Below, one piece after another: positions 5,967-5,967 of a stretch of 5,967 nt of DNA (positions are counted from its first letter, which is position 1; each line of letters begins with the position of its first letter). Where the stretch lies: assembly GCA_964354365.1 (NCBI GenBank), contig CAYGZM010000200.1:1-5967 (forward strand), in the 5' to 3' direction. The notes under the pieces were generated by a model. The model was not told the origin of the DNA and did not search any database. It saw only the letters and a program-made list of their open reading frames with translations. Position numbers and translations under genes: made by a program. This DNA comes from CAYGZM01 sp964354365. GTDB lineage: Bacteria; Planctomycetota; Phycisphaerae; Sedimentisphaerales; Anaerobacaceae.

Positions 5967-5967
5967 A

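Overview
The window is about 6 kb of bacterial scaffold containing a run of exactly 100 unknown bases (2595-2694), so it is most likely metagenome-assembled or draft sequence. It carries seven recognisable genes and one very small unusual gene. Moderate GC genes with AT-rich spacers, mixed Shine-Dalgarno strength, a tiny poly-lysine gene and an AT-rich dispersed-type repeat together suggest a Planctomycetota-like lineage (Phycisphaerae/Sedimentisphaerales type). That assignment is inference from gene style, not proof.

Left part (1-1484), all on the minus strand. The 5' 314 codons of lysA (diaminopimelate decarboxylase) run off the left edge, with a plausible sigma-70-type promoter at 1007-1034. 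Upstream is a spacer with no supportable gene. A perfect 19-bp stem terminator (1252-1294) follows, and then a 24-codon gene (1410-1484) whose product is two-thirds lysine and which has a textbook Shine-Dalgarno.

Middle (1485-2594). A 529-bp spacer lies between the divergent lysine-rich gene and nadD (nicotinate-nucleotide adenylyltransferase, NAD biosynthesis, plus strand). nadD has no visible Shine-Dalgarno and a possible long leader. It runs into the assembly gap and lacks only its last residues.

Right part (2695-5966), minus strand. This is a hydrogenase-maturation cluster transcribed hypC-hypD-hypE-hypA-hypB. HypC and HypD build and carry the Fe(CN)2CO precursor. HypE, with its C-terminal Cys, supplies the cyanide ligands. 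HypA and HypB deliver nickel to a [NiFe]-hydrogenase large subunit. hypD/hypE and hypE/hypA overlap by 4 and 1 nt and hypA/hypB are 4 nt apart, so DEAB is translationally coupled. hypC is separated from hypD by about 150 bp filled with a nested inverted-repeat AT-rich element. hypF and the hydrogenase structural genes are not in the window. hypB is cut by the gap, so the real distance between hypB and nadD is unknown and must exceed 100 bp.

I did not find a clear new multi-gene system. The best leads are the lysine-rich miniprotein gene, the repeat inserted at the hypD 5' end, and the long nadD-side spacer.
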